A stretch of 64,000 bases of DNA from the NCBI GenBank assembly GCA_003278855.1, contig QCCU01000003.1, positions 59,593 through 123,592 of the forward strand, written 5' to 3'. This document shows, piece by piece, positions 18,044 through 27,172 of this stretch. Below the pieces are notes generated by a model. It worked only from the letters and a program-made list of their open reading frames with translations. It was not told where the DNA came from and did no database searches. The first letter of the stretch is position 1, and each line of letters begins with the position of its first letter. The translations under genes were made by a program, and so were the position numbers. The stretch comes from Prochlorococcus sp. AG-347-M23. GTDB taxonomy: Bacteria > Cyanobacteriota > Cyanobacteriia > PCC-6307 > Cyanobiaceae.

Positions 18044-18525
18044 CCTAAACCTACACCTCTAGCCATGAGAGTGGCAAACAAAGGTATTGTTGCAAAGCCA
18101 ACTAATTCGGTGGTAATGATTAGTCTAAACCTCTTCACTAGGTTTTCTGAAATTTCAGGTAGTTTATTCTTACTTAGTGGAATTGCCCAGAGGATATATG
18201 TTGTTGTTGGGTATAAAGAAAGTAAGCCAACCAAAATGTAGAGCGAAACCTTTATCCAAAACACAGGATTACCCGTATAGAAATCACCTCCTTGACCAAA
18301 ATACTTAACACGCAAAATCCCAGTAACTAATATTGCAACTCCTGCCAACCCATAAACCACATCTGCAATTATCATTGAGATCGTCTCATTTCTATTAAGA
18401 CCTACTTTGAGAGTCAATCTTTCAAACAAAAGAGAACCGAAACATAATATTATACCTAAATAATGAACATATGCTACTAATGCACTTTTAGCAATTTCAC
18501 CTGTCAATAAAGTTCCTAATAACAT
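18040..18525 (-). CDS. DUF2214-family membrane protein
   Basis: A protein of 161 residues with four hydrophobic spans (about residues 12-32, 46-68, 86-108 and 136-158), resembling DUF2214 predicted membrane proteins of cyanobacteria and proteobacteria. Conserved-looking parts are YVHYLGIILCFGSLLFERL and FGQGGDFYTGNPVFWIKV. Function unknown. It is translationally coupled to the DUF1643 gene downstream. Confidence 0.78.
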   Translation of the reverse strand: MLLGTLLTGEIAKSALVAYVHYLGIILCFGSLLFERLTLKVGLNRNETISMIIADVVYGLAGVAILVTGILRVKYFGQGGDFYTGNPVFWIKVSLYILVGLLSLYPTTTYILWAIPLSKNKLPEISENLVKRFRLIITTELVGFATIPLFATLMARGVGLG

Positions 18526-18613
18526 TTTCTAGTCAAAATTTATACAATACTAACCACCAAATAAAGAATTTGTTTAGAAAATAAATTAAACAATAAAAAG
18601 TCAGGTATTGAAT

Positions 18614-19363
18614 CTAGGAATCTAAAAACCTTTTTTGACCATCTTCAAAGAAATCCTTTTTATTCCATACTTCGATTACATCTGGGAAGTGTTTTTCCAT
18701 ACAATTATCACAAACCCCATGACTGAATCTAATATCACTAATTTTCGAAAGATATTTTTCTAAATGCATCCAATCGCCCTCCTTATTTTTCACTTCTCTG
18801 CAATATGAACAGACAGATAAAATACCTTCCTGTTTGTGCAAGTTAGACAAAGCATCTAGCAAGTTCAATGACTTTTTTCTAAGCTCTAAAAATGAAACTA
18901 TTTGCTTGGATAATAATTCCATAATATTGAATTGTTGCGTAGTTAGATTTCCTGGCTTTCTATCAATTACACACAGAGTTCCAAGTTTATTACCATCACT
19001 ATTTCTAAGGGGAAAACCTGCATAAAAACGAATCTTGGGGTCTCCTGTTACCAATGGATTATTTATAAACCTTTCATCTTGGAAAGCATCATGAATAATT
19101 AATGGACTATTTTCTTTTATTGCATGGGTACAAAAAGACCAATCTCTTCTAGTTTCTGATATCTGAAGTCCTATTTTGGATTTAAACCATTGTTTATCTT
19201 TGTCTACCAATGTCATTAAAGAAATAGGCACATTACAGGTTGTAGCAGCAATTTTTGTAATATCGTCATAACATGATTCTGGCTTGGTTCCCAAAATCCT
19301 ATATTCTGCTAAAGCTTTTAATCTTCTTTCCTCTTCTTCTTTTTTTGATACAAGATTCTGCAT
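18614..19363 (-). CDS. GAF-domain sensor with C-terminal Cys-pair module
   Basis: A protein of 249 residues. Residues 25-165 form a GAF domain of the type found next to histidine kinases (NVPISLMTLVDKDKQWFKS, then CTHAI, then FYAGFPLR and GTLCVID). The last 70 residues form a separate module with CSYC (185-188), GDWMHLEKYL and CDNC (218-221). The same module occurs at the end of bacterial response regulators and GAF proteins and is probably a zinc site. No output domain is attached, so it may bind a small molecule or redox cue and act through a partner. Confidence 0.85.
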   Translation of the reverse strand: MQNLVSKKEEEERRLKALAEYRILGTKPESCYDDITKIAATTCNVPISLMTLVDKDKQWFKSKIGLQISETRRDWSFCTHAIKENSPLIIHDAFQDERFINNPLVTGDPKIRFYAGFPLRNSDGNKLGTLCVIDRKPGNLTTQQFNIMELLSKQIVSFLELRKKSLNLLDALSNLHKQEGILSVCSYCREVKNKEGDWMHLEKYLSKISDIRFSHGVCDNCMEKHFPDVIEVWNKKDFFEDGQKRFLDS

Positions 19364-19482
19364 TAATCTTCACCAATAATTAAAACTTTAAAATTAAAAT
19401 TTCTCCAAAAAACTTTTTCCGCCTAATACTTAATAAAAAAAAGATAAACTTATTGAATTGTTACTTACTGATTTATTACTTA

Positions 19483-20727
19483 TTAATTTATTATTGATTG
19501 ATTTAACTTTGAGACTGCCATCCCAGCGATCCATCCACTTGTCCAACAATGTTGAAAATTAAATCCACCAGTGATCCCATCAACATCCAAAACTTCCCCA
19601 GAAAAAAATAACCCTGAACAAATTAAACTCTCCATACTTTTAAAATTAACCTCATTAATTTTTACGCCTCCGGAAGTAACAAATTCCTCTCCAAATGGAC
19701 CTTTGCCCGAAATTATATATTTATCCCTCATTAGAGTATTTATTATTTTCTCTCTTTCATCCGCCAGTAAATCAGCCCACTTTTTCTCTTTATCAATACC
19801 TATTTTCTTTAATAAAAAAATCCATAATCTTTTTGTTAATAGTGCAACAGGTCTACTATTAATAAGATTCACCTTGCCTTTATTTAATCTTAAATAATTA
19901 ATTTTTTCTTTTAACTCCTCATAACTTAAAGAAGACCATTTAATGATTAAATTAAATTTATATTTTTGGCTATAAAGTTCCCTTGCTGCAATTGATGAAA
20001 GTTTTAATACTGCTGGGCCACTAAAACCCCAATGCGTTATTAGTAAATCGCCTCTATTTTGAAAATTCTTATTGTTTAAATTAATTTCTATATCTATGCC
20101 CCTTATCGATACCCCACTACATTCATCCAAATTTGGTTCTTTTGTGGAAAAAGTAAAAAGCGATGGTACAGGTTTAACAATGGTGTGTCCAAGATTTTGA
20201 GCTAATTTATATCCGCTTGGATTACCTCCAGTTGAAAGAATAATATTTTTTGCAGTTACCTTCCCTTTTTTAAGACTAAAAATATTGAATATATTATCTG
20301 GAGTTTTTGCAATTTCTTTTACAAAAAATTTTGTTAATATCTCTACGTTTTTTGATAAAGCACTTTTTCTCAAACAATCAATAACATCTGAAGAAGAATT
20401 AGACACTGGGAAGACTCTTAGATCTTCCTCAATTTTTAATTTTAAACCTTTTTTCTCAAACCAATCGTATACATCTCCAGCAGCAAAACGATTAAATGAT
20501 TCCAAGAGCTGAATTCCACCTCTGGGGTAATTCTCAATTAGTTCATTCGGTATCCATGTCGCATTAGTGACGTTACATCTTCCCCCCCCACTAATCCTTA
20601 CTTTCTCCATAAGTTTTGAAGTTCCCTCAAGAATTATTATTCTTCTTACTCCATTTTCAGCAGCAGTTATTGCTGTCATAAAACCGGCTGCACCGCCTCC
20701 AACAACTGCTAAATCAAAAGGTTCCAA
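19483..20727 (-). CDS. BaiN/YhiN-like flavoprotein (HI0933 family)
   Basis: A flavoprotein of 414 residues. The FAD dinucleotide motif GGGAAG is at 10-15. The family signatures RISGGGRCNVTNATW and, near the C terminus, LDVDGITGGFNFQHCWTSG are intact. Members reduce or dehydrogenate varied substrates, and a role in RNA or secondary metabolism has been proposed for some; the substrate here is unknown. The start is TTG. Confidence 0.88.
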   Translation of the reverse strand: MEPFDLAVVGGGAAGFMTAITAAENGVRRIIILEGTSKLMEKVRISGGGRCNVTNATWIPNELIENYPRGGIQLLESFNRFAAGDVYDWFEKKGLKLKIEEDLRVFPVSNSSSDVIDCLRKSALSKNVEILTKFFVKEIAKTPDNIFNIFSLKKGKVTAKNIILSTGGNPSGYKLAQNLGHTIVKPVPSLFTFSTKEPNLDECSGVSIRGIDIEINLNNKNFQNRGDLLITHWGFSGPAVLKLSSIAARELYSQKYKFNLIIKWSSLSYEELKEKINYLRLNKGKVNLINSRPVALLTKRLWIFLLKKIGIDKEKKWADLLADEREKIINTLMRDKYIISGKGPFGEEFVTSGGVKINEVNFKSMESLICSGLFFSGEVLDVDGITGGFNFQHCWTSGWIAGMAVSKLNQSIIN

Positions 20728-20913
20728 AAACTTATTTTTTAATATGCTTCAATCTGATAATAGCAAGTAGTTATAAAGAAAAATTAGTCCGAAAACCATA
20801 AAAAAATAAATATAAAACTTTAGAACTACATGATAAATAGCTACGATTAGATAATTTTTTAAATTTCTAAAAAAATCAACACAGTCGTTATTTTTATGCT
20901 TTAAGTTAATTAA

Positions 20914-21150
20914 ATGAGCCTGTTATTTTCTTACGTTAAATATTCTGAGGCCAGTTTTCCTATGACTGGTCAATATACTGCTCTTCTTTTAATAACTTCT
21001 GTTATTTGGGTTCTACTTTGGTTTGGATATAGACAAAATAAGATAAATGATGAGATCAAGAAAAAAGAAAAAGAAGAAAGAATTAATGCGAAAGTTCAAA
21101 GAAGAAAGAAGTTAGAGAGTTTATACCCTACTAATAAAAAAACTGTTTAA
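20914..21150 (+). CDS. small single-span membrane protein with basic coiled tail
   Basis: A protein of 78 residues with one membrane span (LLLITSVIWVLLWFGY, about residues 24-39) and a strongly charged helical tail (NDEIKKKEKEERINAKVQRR). An internal ATG at 20962 would give a 62-residue form that keeps the span. It is followed after 19 bases by another tiny membrane ORF, suggesting a short operon leading into the transporter gene. Function unknown. Confidence 0.6.
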   Translation: MSLLFSYVKYSEASFPMTGQYTALLLITSVIWVLLWFGYRQNKINDEIKKKEKEERINAKVQRRKKLESLYPTNKKTV

Positions 21151-21169
21151 AATAAACTATTTTAGAAAC

Positions 21170-21268
21170 ATGAAAAAAAATAATTTCAAATCACTAATTC
21201 AGTACTTACCGGGGATTTTGATTCTTATTTATGTATTCTTTTTAGCATTTACTCAATTTATAAAATAA
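21170..21268 (+). CDS. microprotein, single membrane span
   Basis: A protein of 32 residues: a short basic N terminus and one hydrophobic segment (YLPGILILIYVFFLAFTQFI). It lies between two same-strand genes with gaps of 19 and 21 bases. Evidence is position and composition only. Confidence 0.45.
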   Translation: MKKNNFKSLIQYLPGILILIYVFFLAFTQFIK

Positions 21269-21289
21269 AATTTTTTAAAATTATTCGTT

Positions 21290-22162
21290 TTGATTGGAAT
21301 CCTTTCTGCTTTTGGAGCTGCCACATCTTGGACATATGCGTGCTTTATTTGGCGCTCGCAAACTCAAAAATATAAATCAATAGATATTAATTTAATAAAA
21401 AATATAATAGCTTTTTTAGTTTTTTTACCTGCTTTTATCAATCTAAGTTTTACAACTGAATTAAAAAACATATTTATCCTACTAATTAGTGGAATAATAG
21501 GTATTGGTTTAGGTGATACATTCTATTTAAAGTCACTACAAAAAATTGGCACAAGAAAAACTTTATCTATAGAAACTCTTTCTCCGCTAATGGCAGCTTT
21601 ATCAGGGGAATTTTTTATTAATGAATATTTAACAACTAAATCATGGGTTGGAATAATTATAGTAACGATTTCGCTATTCATAATTCTCAGAAAAGGTAAC
21701 GATTTTAAAGAGGAAAACTCCTCTTTCTCAGAAAAAAATAACTTTAAGATTTTTGCTTTTCCTTTTTTATCAGTTTTATGTGCTGTTCTTGGAGGTCTTT
21801 TATCAAGGGTGGTTTTCCTTCAAAGCAATTTATCTCCTTTCCTTACAACTGAAATAAGATTATTAGGTGCAATAATTTTTTTAATTAGTCTAAAAGGATT
21901 TAAGATTAATTTTTTCTTAAAAAACATAGACAAAAAACAACAAAAAAGATTTTTTATTTCAATACTTCTTGGAACAAATATAGGAATATTTCTACAACAA
22001 GTTGTGTTTAAAACCCTTCCCATAGGAGTTGGTTGGGCTTTATTAAGCATATCTCCAGTAATTTCCTTATTTTTTGCTAAGAATGAGGAAAGAGAAATTA
22101 CCAAAAAAATAATATTTTTTACTTGTTTTTTATTTTTTGGCTTGACATTAATAATTCTCTAA
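21290..22162 (+). CDS. EamA/DMT-family transporter
   Basis: An inner-membrane protein of 290 residues with about ten spans in two related halves, as in the drug/metabolite transporter superfamily. The first half carries GIGLGDTFYLKSLQKIGTRK; the second carries LLGTNIGIFLQQVVFKTLPIGVGWALLSISPVIS. The substrate cannot be read from the sequence. The start is TTG, 21 bases after the preceding microprotein. Confidence 0.85.
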   Translation: MIGILSAFGAATSWTYACFIWRSQTQKYKSIDINLIKNIIAFLVFLPAFINLSFTTELKNIFILLISGIIGIGLGDTFYLKSLQKIGTRKTLSIETLSPLMAALSGEFFINEYLTTKSWVGIIIVTISLFIILRKGNDFKEENSSFSEKNNFKIFAFPFLSVLCAVLGGLLSRVVFLQSNLSPFLTTEIRLLGAIIFLISLKGFKINFFLKNIDKKQQKRFFISILLGTNIGIFLQQVVFKTLPIGVGWALLSISPVISLFFAKNEEREITKKIIFFTCFLFFGLTLIIL

Positions 22163-22238
22163 TCTCTGAGTTAATGTAAAAAATACTCATGTAAATAAAA
22201 ATCAAATTAAATAAAATAACCTATAAACACTCAAAACA

Positions 22239-22361
22239 ATGAAAATATTAAAGAAGAAAAGACTCGGCATATTGGAAGTTTATATTATTTTTTTAAGCTG
22301 CATTTATGCAGGCTTTATAGGTTATAAATCTCTATTAAATGTTTTATTTACTTGGAATTAA
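22239..22361 (+). CDS. small single-span membrane protein
   Basis: A protein of 40 residues: a very basic N terminus (MKILKKKRLG) and one span (VYIIFLSCIYAGFIGY). The end overlaps by four bases the stop of the convergent acidic-tail protein at 22358. Function unknown. Confidence 0.45.
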   Translation: MKILKKKRLGILEVYIIFLSCIYAGFIGYKSLLNVLFTWN

Positions 22362-22492
22362 TTAATTCTTTCTAATGATTTAATCAACTTACCTCCATCT
22401 TGGTCATCATCATCATTTGAAGCGAAAAATAAAAAAAATATTCCTAAAGAAGCTATAGATAGCGAAATTGACAATACAGAAAGCTCATCCAT
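22358..22492 (-). CDS. microprotein with DDQDGG acidic loop
   Basis: A protein of 44 residues: a hydrophobic span (VLSISLSIASLGIFFLFFA) followed by SNDDDDQDGGKLI and a basic end. The loop repeats that of the plus-strand protein at 23630 (DDDNNDDQDGGMLI). Two unlinked ORFs with the same span-plus-loop layout support both being real. Confidence 0.55.
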   Translation of the reverse strand: MDELSVLSISLSIASLGIFFLFFASNDDDDQDGGKLIKSLERIN

Positions 22493-22611
22493 AAATTAGA
22501 AATTTTATTCACTATAAACGAAAAAAAATAAAAGACAGTAAAGAAATACACATTCTCGAAAATAAATATTTCTTTTATTTGTAAAATAAAAAAATATATC
22601 CGAACTATTTC

Positions 22612-22887
22612 GTGAAAGTTTTAATAACTTCCCCCTGTAGTGCAAGCGTAATAATTCAGTATGGAATAAAAAGTTGGCCTATTTGGGAATGTGAGCCAAG
22701 CAAATTTCAATGGAATTACAATGATAAGGAAATTTGCTTAATTATTGAAGGTCAAGCGAAAATAAGTACCCAAAACGGTGCCATCTACTTGATTAAAGCT
22801 GGAGATCTAGTTGAGTTTCCTGCTGGACTTAACTGCGAATGGGAAGTAACCAAAAGTATTAAAAAACATTATCGATTGGGTAGCTAA
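22612..22887 (+). CDS. small cupin (Cupin_3/DUF861-like)
   Basis: A protein of 91 residues with a GTG start, forming one cupin barrel. Visible family parts are WPIWECEPSKFQWNY, ICLIIEGQAKI (motif 1 region) and LIKAGDLVEFPAGLNCEWEV (motif 2). The usual metal His residues are mostly missing, as in the EutQ-like DUF861 group. The function is unknown, possibly small-molecule binding. Confidence 0.78.
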   Translation: MKVLITSPCSASVIIQYGIKSWPIWECEPSKFQWNYNDKEICLIIEGQAKISTQNGAIYLIKAGDLVEFPAGLNCEWEVTKSIKKHYRLGS

Positions 22888-22978
22888 ATTTAAGAAAAAA
22901 GATTTTTTATTCTTTACTGTTAAGTCAATGTAGATAAAATATGGTTAATAAATAATTTTCAAGAAGGAAACTAATATT

Positions 22979-23149
22979 ATGCCTTTTACTGATCAAGAAT
23001 ATTTTGAGGTTATTGAAAAAAACGAAATAGTAAAAAAGGCCTTTGAAAATATTAAGCAAATTTGCATTGATTTACAAAAACAAACAAATTGTCCTGAATC
23101 GGATCTAGAAGATTTTCTTGAATTTATTTCTAAACAATGGAATAAGTAA
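22979..23149 (+). CDS. small soluble helical protein
   Basis: A protein of 56 residues starting ATG 22979 after an AAGAAGGAAA ribosome site. Acidic and helical, with two Cys (KQICIDLQKQTNC). Not recognised. Confidence 0.5.
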   Translation: MPFTDQEYFEVIEKNEIVKKAFENIKQICIDLQKQTNCPESDLEDFLEFISKQWNK

Positions 23150-23213
23150 TAATTAAAAAGCCCTTTAAATACTAAATTTAAAATTTCAATCTAGTTTTCT
23201 GAGACAATAAGTT

Positions 23214-23345
23214 CTAATCTAGTTCCTTTTTTGGTTTAGTATTGATACTGGAAGTTCCCTTAGCAGCAGAAACGAAGAAAAAGAAGCCTACAATTCCTGA
23301 TATACCAAATATCGCAGCCAAAGGATCAAAAGTGAAAGAAAACAT
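23214..23345 (-). CDS. small single-span membrane protein
   Basis: A protein of 43 residues from ATG 23345: DPLAAIFGISGIVGFFFFVSAA is the membrane segment, followed by a short polar tail ending PKKELD. A longer open frame to 23396 exists but lacks a better start. Layout resembles small photosynthetic complex subunits, without a specific match. Confidence 0.5.
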   Translation of the reverse strand: MFSFTFDPLAAIFGISGIVGFFFFVSAAKGTSSINTKPKKELD

Positions 23346-23629
23346 AGAATTTATAAAATCAAGATAAATAATAGTTTTTGAATCAAAATTGTACAATTAT
23401 TGTTAAGTATAAAAAATAACAATCGCGCGATTCATTATGTCATTATTAGTTTCTCAGTAGGTTCAAAAAAATTATTATTCAAATTGATTTTAAGAATAAA
23501 AATATAAATACAAACCAAAGGTCTATTCGTGCTAAAGAGAAAAGTTTTTAAAAAATATTTATAGAAATATTGAATAAAACACTACCCAGAGGATCCACAA
23601 TTTTTGTTTCTTTAGATTAATATCAGTTC

Positions 23630-23812
23630 ATGACAGAATTTTATTCAGCTTCTTCCTCGGTAAGTCCTTTTACAGCATTATTATGGTGCCTTTATCCAGT
23701 AGCTGTTCTTGTAATTATTGAATTACTTCTGGGGGGTGGGTTTGATGATGACAATAATGACGATCAAGATGGTGGAATGCTAATACCTGCTTACTCTAGA
23801 GCGGACGTTTGA
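23630..23812 (+). CDS. microprotein with DDQDGG acidic loop
   Basis: A protein of 60 residues: a polar Ser-rich N terminus, one span (LLWCLYPVAVLVIIELLLGGG), then the acidic loop FDDDNNDDQDGGMLIPAYS. The DxDxDG-like spacing recalls calcium-binding loops, but this is not proven. It is related in layout to the minus-strand protein at 22358-22492 and is followed 37 bases later by another tiny membrane ORF. Confidence 0.6.
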   Translation: MTEFYSASSSVSPFTALLWCLYPVAVLVIIELLLGGGFDDDNNDDQDGGMLIPAYSRADV

Positions 23813-23849
23813 ATTTTTAAATTAAATACTCATAAAGAATTTAATTAAA

Positions 23850-23990
23850 TTGGCCAACAATCTTGATACAACTCATATTTCTCTAATTACACTTTTCATC
23901 CTTATGATTTCCTCTTTAACCTTGCTCGTCTTAAGAACTCTTAAGGAAGGTAGAAAAGCTTTAACAGAAATAAATAAGGATAGATCGTGA
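23850..23990 (+). CDS. small single-span membrane protein
   Basis: A protein of 46 residues starting at TTG, with one span (ISLITLFILMISSLTLLVL) and a basic tail (KEGRKALTEINKDRS). It probably shares a transcript with 23630-23812. Confidence 0.45.
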   Translation: MANNLDTTHISLITLFILMISSLTLLVLRTLKEGRKALTEINKDRS

Positions 23991-24236
23991 AATACAATAA
24001 ACATTTAAATATGTAGAATTTGATTAGATTTATAAAACTCTTTAGATTTATAAGTTCTACTAAATAAATAGATATATTCCAAAAATTTAAAAACTTTTCC
24101 TTCTCAAAGTTTGGGAAAAGCATAAAAAACTTAAATAAATACTAGAATTTGTTTGATAGCTAAGTCAAAAATTGCCAATCTGTTTAAATCCCATTTTTAT
24201 GAAAGGCCATCTTTGTTATTACTTTAATAAATAAAA

Positions 24237-24332
24237 ATGCATCTAAATTCTTTACTTTATATTTGTTCTATATCTTTATTCATTTATATAATGGCGCTGT
24301 TTTGGAGAGACTTGCCAAATCAAAAAAAGTAA
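24237..24332 (+). CDS. microprotein, single membrane span
   Basis: A protein of 31 residues: span LLYICSISLFIYIMALFW, then RDLPNQKK. Evidence is composition and a clean ATG frame only. Confidence 0.4.
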   Translation: MHLNSLLYICSISLFIYIMALFWRDLPNQKK

Positions 24333-24414
24333 ATAAATAATTAATATTAAATTTATTGCTTATCAAAATAAATTGAGTTATTAATTTAATATTGGATTTA
24401 ATTTTTTTATATAA

Positions 24415-24579
24415 ATGCTGAAAGAATCTTCAAATAACAATAACAAAAATATATTCTCAGAAACTACAAGTATTGAAAAAGAAAAGATGATTTGCAAAGA
24501 CGGATTCTGTTCATTACCAAATCGAGATGAGCTCCCAAACCAAGATTCAAATGATATGAATTTATTTGATCCTATTTAG
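24415..24579 (+). CDS. small protein with CKDGFC motif
   Basis: A soluble, polar protein of 54 residues with an Asn-rich start and a central ICKDGFCSLPNRDELP. The closely spaced Cys pair (CX4C) may bind metal or form a disulfide. I recall similar short proteins in Prochlorococcus, but no function. Confidence 0.55.
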   Translation: MLKESSNNNNKNIFSETTSIEKEKMICKDGFCSLPNRDELPNQDSNDMNLFDPI

Positions 24580-24647
24580 TAAATAAAAAACATTTTGAGA
24601 AATTGAAGATTAAATTGATAGTATTAAATTCTTTGAATTTTTAATAT

Positions 24648-24983
24648 ATGCTTAATAACTTTTTTAATGCATATAAAGAGTTTTGGATTAAAGCTACAGA
24701 ATTCAAAGGACTCACATCTCGATCAGACTGGTGGTTAGTTCAATTAGCGAATCTTATAATTTCTTTACTAACTATTCCAATATTTTTAAAAACGTTTGGT
24801 TTCAATGCTTATGGATTAGTTTGTGTCATTCCTCAAATAGCAATTGATATAAGAAGAATCAGAGACTTTGGAAAAGACTGGAAATGGATCTTTATTAATT
24901 TAATACCTATCTTCGGATGGATCTTGTGGTTCATCTGGCTAGGATTTGGTAAGACTGGTAATGGGAAAAATAAACTTATATAG
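24648..24983 (+). CDS. DUF805-family membrane protein
   Basis: A protein of 111 residues with three to four membrane segments. It shows the DUF805 features: NAYKEFWIKATEFKGLTSRS at the N terminus, a DIRRIRDFGKDWKW loop, and IFGWILWFIWLG before a glycine-rich end. DUF805 proteins are inner-membrane proteins of unknown function, often in stress or accessory regions. It converges with the gene at 24995. Confidence 0.83.
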   Translation: MLNNFFNAYKEFWIKATEFKGLTSRSDWWLVQLANLIISLLTIPIFLKTFGFNAYGLVCVIPQIAIDIRRIRDFGKDWKWIFINLIPIFGWILWFIWLGFGKTGNGKNKLI

Positions 24984-24994
24984 AAATTAACTCC

Positions 24995-25312
24995 TCATTT
25001 TTTTCTTTTTTTAAAATCTACAAATCTTACCTTATTTCTTAACTCTATTTGTTTTTCAAGAATTCTAAACACATGCATCTCGCATTCGGTTAATTTAAGA
25101 AACTGATCGAGTGTATCTTTATCTTCTTCATCAAAATTCTCGAAAACTTCTGAAATAGCTGTACTATTTCTAGAAATAAAATCCTCTGCTACATCTTGTG
25201 GATTCTTGCCTGATTCGAAATCCTGAAAAGCTTCATAAGAATTAAGTTCTCTTGTTAACCATTTAAACCATGGTTCATTTTTATTATGTTTTTTATTTAT
25301 GATTTTCTTCAT
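24995..25312 (-). CDS. small conserved protein, paralogue of 14268-14534
   Basis: A protein of 105 residues with basic ends and an acidic core. It shares with the 14268-14534 product the aromatic start (PWFKWLTREL), AEDFISRNS, and LDQFLKLTECEMHVFRI. No catalytic motif or membrane span. The two paralogues are 10.5 kb apart on the same strand. Confidence 0.65.
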   Translation of the reverse strand: MKKIINKKHNKNEPWFKWLTRELNSYEAFQDFESGKNPQDVAEDFISRNSTAISEVFENFDEEDKDTLDQFLKLTECEMHVFRILEKQIELRNKVRFVDFKKRKK

Positions 25313-25520
25313 GAAAAAATTTTGACTAGTTTAATCATTATTATTTATTCATTCTTTGACAGCTGTACAAATACTTATTTTAAAAAACCAATTAAAGATT
25401 AACCTTATTTATTTTTAAAAAATAACTAGCATAATTACCATAAAGCTTTTTAAAGAATAAGTATTTATTACTCATTTTTTTGTTTATGAGATAGCTAGAA
25501 TTTATTTTTAGTAAAGTACA

Positions 25521-25739
25521 TTGTCAATTCCATTTTACGACTTTCCTTCATCTCCAATTTTAATAATTGGAGCTCTTGGCATTGCAGTAGCGATAGCAGT
25601 TTTTTTTATCTCTTACCAAAAATATTTCAATTCTCCTTTGAACAAAGAGCGTGCAGAAAAGAAAAAATCCTTAATTAAGGAACAAAAAGAATTAAATGAA
25701 AGATTAGAAAAAATTGAACAAGAATTAAAAAATTTATAA
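25521..25739 (+). CDS. small membrane protein with C-terminal coiled coil
   Basis: A protein of 72 residues, TTG start. One span (ILIIGALGIAVAIAVFFISY, about residues 13-32) is followed by a charged heptad-like helix (EKKKSLIKEQKELNERLEKI). Likely a membrane-anchored coiled-coil adaptor; function unknown. Confidence 0.6.
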   Translation: MSIPFYDFPSSPILIIGALGIAVAIAVFFISYQKYFNSPLNKERAEKKKSLIKEQKELNERLEKIEQELKNL

Positions 25740-25824
25740 AAATAACTCTTAAATAGAGATGAGATAATGATCTCGAATTCAAAACCTTAATTTTTTAAAC
25801 AGGAATTTTGGTCTATAAAGAATT

Positions 25825-25980
25825 ATGGATAAAGATCATCTTATTGAGTTAATTTCTAATAGTCTTCTTTACGAGAGCAAAAATTCTGACTCTACTAAGA
25901 ATCTTAGTGACTTTAAAAATTATTTAGAAAGATTAAATCTAGATCAATTGAGAACTATGTCTAAAGAATTTATTCTTTAG
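25825..25980 (+). CDS. small soluble helical protein
   Basis: A protein of 51 residues, ATG start, acidic then basic, ending LERLNLDQLRTMSKEFIL. It lies 84 bases after the coiled-coil protein gene and before the desaturase. Not recognised. Confidence 0.45.
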   Translation: MDKDHLIELISNSLLYESKNSDSTKNLSDFKNYLERLNLDQLRTMSKEFIL

Positions 25981-26062
25981 TATAATTTTTAAAAAAAGTA
26001 TTGTTTATTAAATAATCAATACTTTTTAAAAATTGTTAGTATCGAGAAATAATAAGTGAAAT

Positions 26063-27169
26063 ATGCTCAAAGTAAATAGAAGCGATTTTTTAATAAAGCC
26101 ATTTTTAAAAAGAAATAATATTAAAGCTTGTTTTCAAATTATTTCTACCATCTTACCGATAATTTCTATTTGGTTAATTGTCCACCAAATAATAATTCAA
26201 CCTTTTCCATTATTGATTAGAGGATTCCTATTGCTGCCTTTTATGGTTCTTCTAACTCTGTTTTCTTCTCGAACATTTTCATTAATGCACGATTGCGGAC
26301 ATAATTCTCTTTTTACAAAACGGAAATTAAACCGCTTTTTTGGATTTTTACTTGGCTTAGTTAATGGTATTCCCCAGAAGTCATGGTCAATTGATCATGC
26401 ATTTCATCATAGAAATAATGGAAATTGGGAAATTTACAAAGGGCCGATAGATGTTTTAAGTCTTAAAGACTATAATTCCCTTACAAAAAGAGAGCAAATA
26501 TTTTATAAAGTAAGTCGAAACTGGATAATGCTTTTTCCTGGCGGTTTTTTTTACTTAGTTTTAAAACCTAGATTAGGACTTGTCATTATTATTTTTAATT
26601 TCATTAAAGATATTTTTGAAGAGACTTTTAACAAAATAAAGAACAGAGAGATTTCTCAACTTTTAGATATTACTTCAAGAGTCAAACCACCTTTTTCTGA
26701 TTATGGAGATAATTTCAGTGAACTTTGTGAATTAATAATCAATAACACAGTAGTGATAATAGGGTGGATTTTTATGTGTAAATGGTTGGGGTTTGTTTTT
26801 TTCTTATCATTTTATTCCATGGTATTAACCTTATCAGCAGCAATTTTAATATGTATATTTTTCGTACAACATAATTATGAGAATGCATATGCTAAAAATA
26901 CAAAAAATTGGGATCTCATCGATGGAGCGATTTTAGGTAGTAGCAACTTAGATATCCCTAACTGGCTAAATTGGTTTTTAGCAGACATATCCTTCCATAG
27001 CATTCATCATCTCTCTGAGAGAATACCAAATTACAACTTAAGAGCTTGCCATAAAGCAAACATTCATTTACTCCAACAATCAAAGTTCTTAAAGTTAAGC
27101 GATTTTTCAAAATGCTTCAAATATATTATTTGGGATAATAAAGATGAAAAATTAATTCCAATAAGTTAA
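26063..27169 (+). CDS. membrane fatty-acid desaturase, DesA-like
   Basis: A protein of 368 residues with four or more membrane spans and the three His boxes of acyl-lipid desaturases: HDCGH (76-80), HAFHH (112-116) and HSIHH (312-316), plus NYNLRACH after the last box. These eight His bind the di-iron centre that inserts a cis double bond into membrane lipid acyl chains, using ferredoxin as electron donor in cyanobacteria. The box spacing resembles the DesA/omega-6 group, but regiospecificity cannot be read. A second desaturase of a different box type lies at 28769. Confidence 0.88.
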   Translation: MLKVNRSDFLIKPFLKRNNIKACFQIISTILPIISIWLIVHQIIIQPFPLLIRGFLLLPFMVLLTLFSSRTFSLMHDCGHNSLFTKRKLNRFFGFLLGLVNGIPQKSWSIDHAFHHRNNGNWEIYKGPIDVLSLKDYNSLTKREQIFYKVSRNWIMLFPGGFFYLVLKPRLGLVIIIFNFIKDIFEETFNKIKNREISQLLDITSRVKPPFSDYGDNFSELCELIINNTVVIIGWIFMCKWLGFVFFLSFYSMVLTLSAAILICIFFVQHNYENAYAKNTKNWDLIDGAILGSSNLDIPNWLNWFLADISFHSIHHLSERIPNYNLRACHKANIHLLQQSKFLKLSDFSKCFKYIIWDNKDEKLIPIS

Positions 27170-27172
27170 AAC

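Noticed and set aside
23941..24123. 60-codon minus-strand frame
   Set aside because: Overlaps the more protein-like plus-strand gene at 23850 and is dominated by Phe, Leu, Ile and Lys as expected from random AT-rich DNA.
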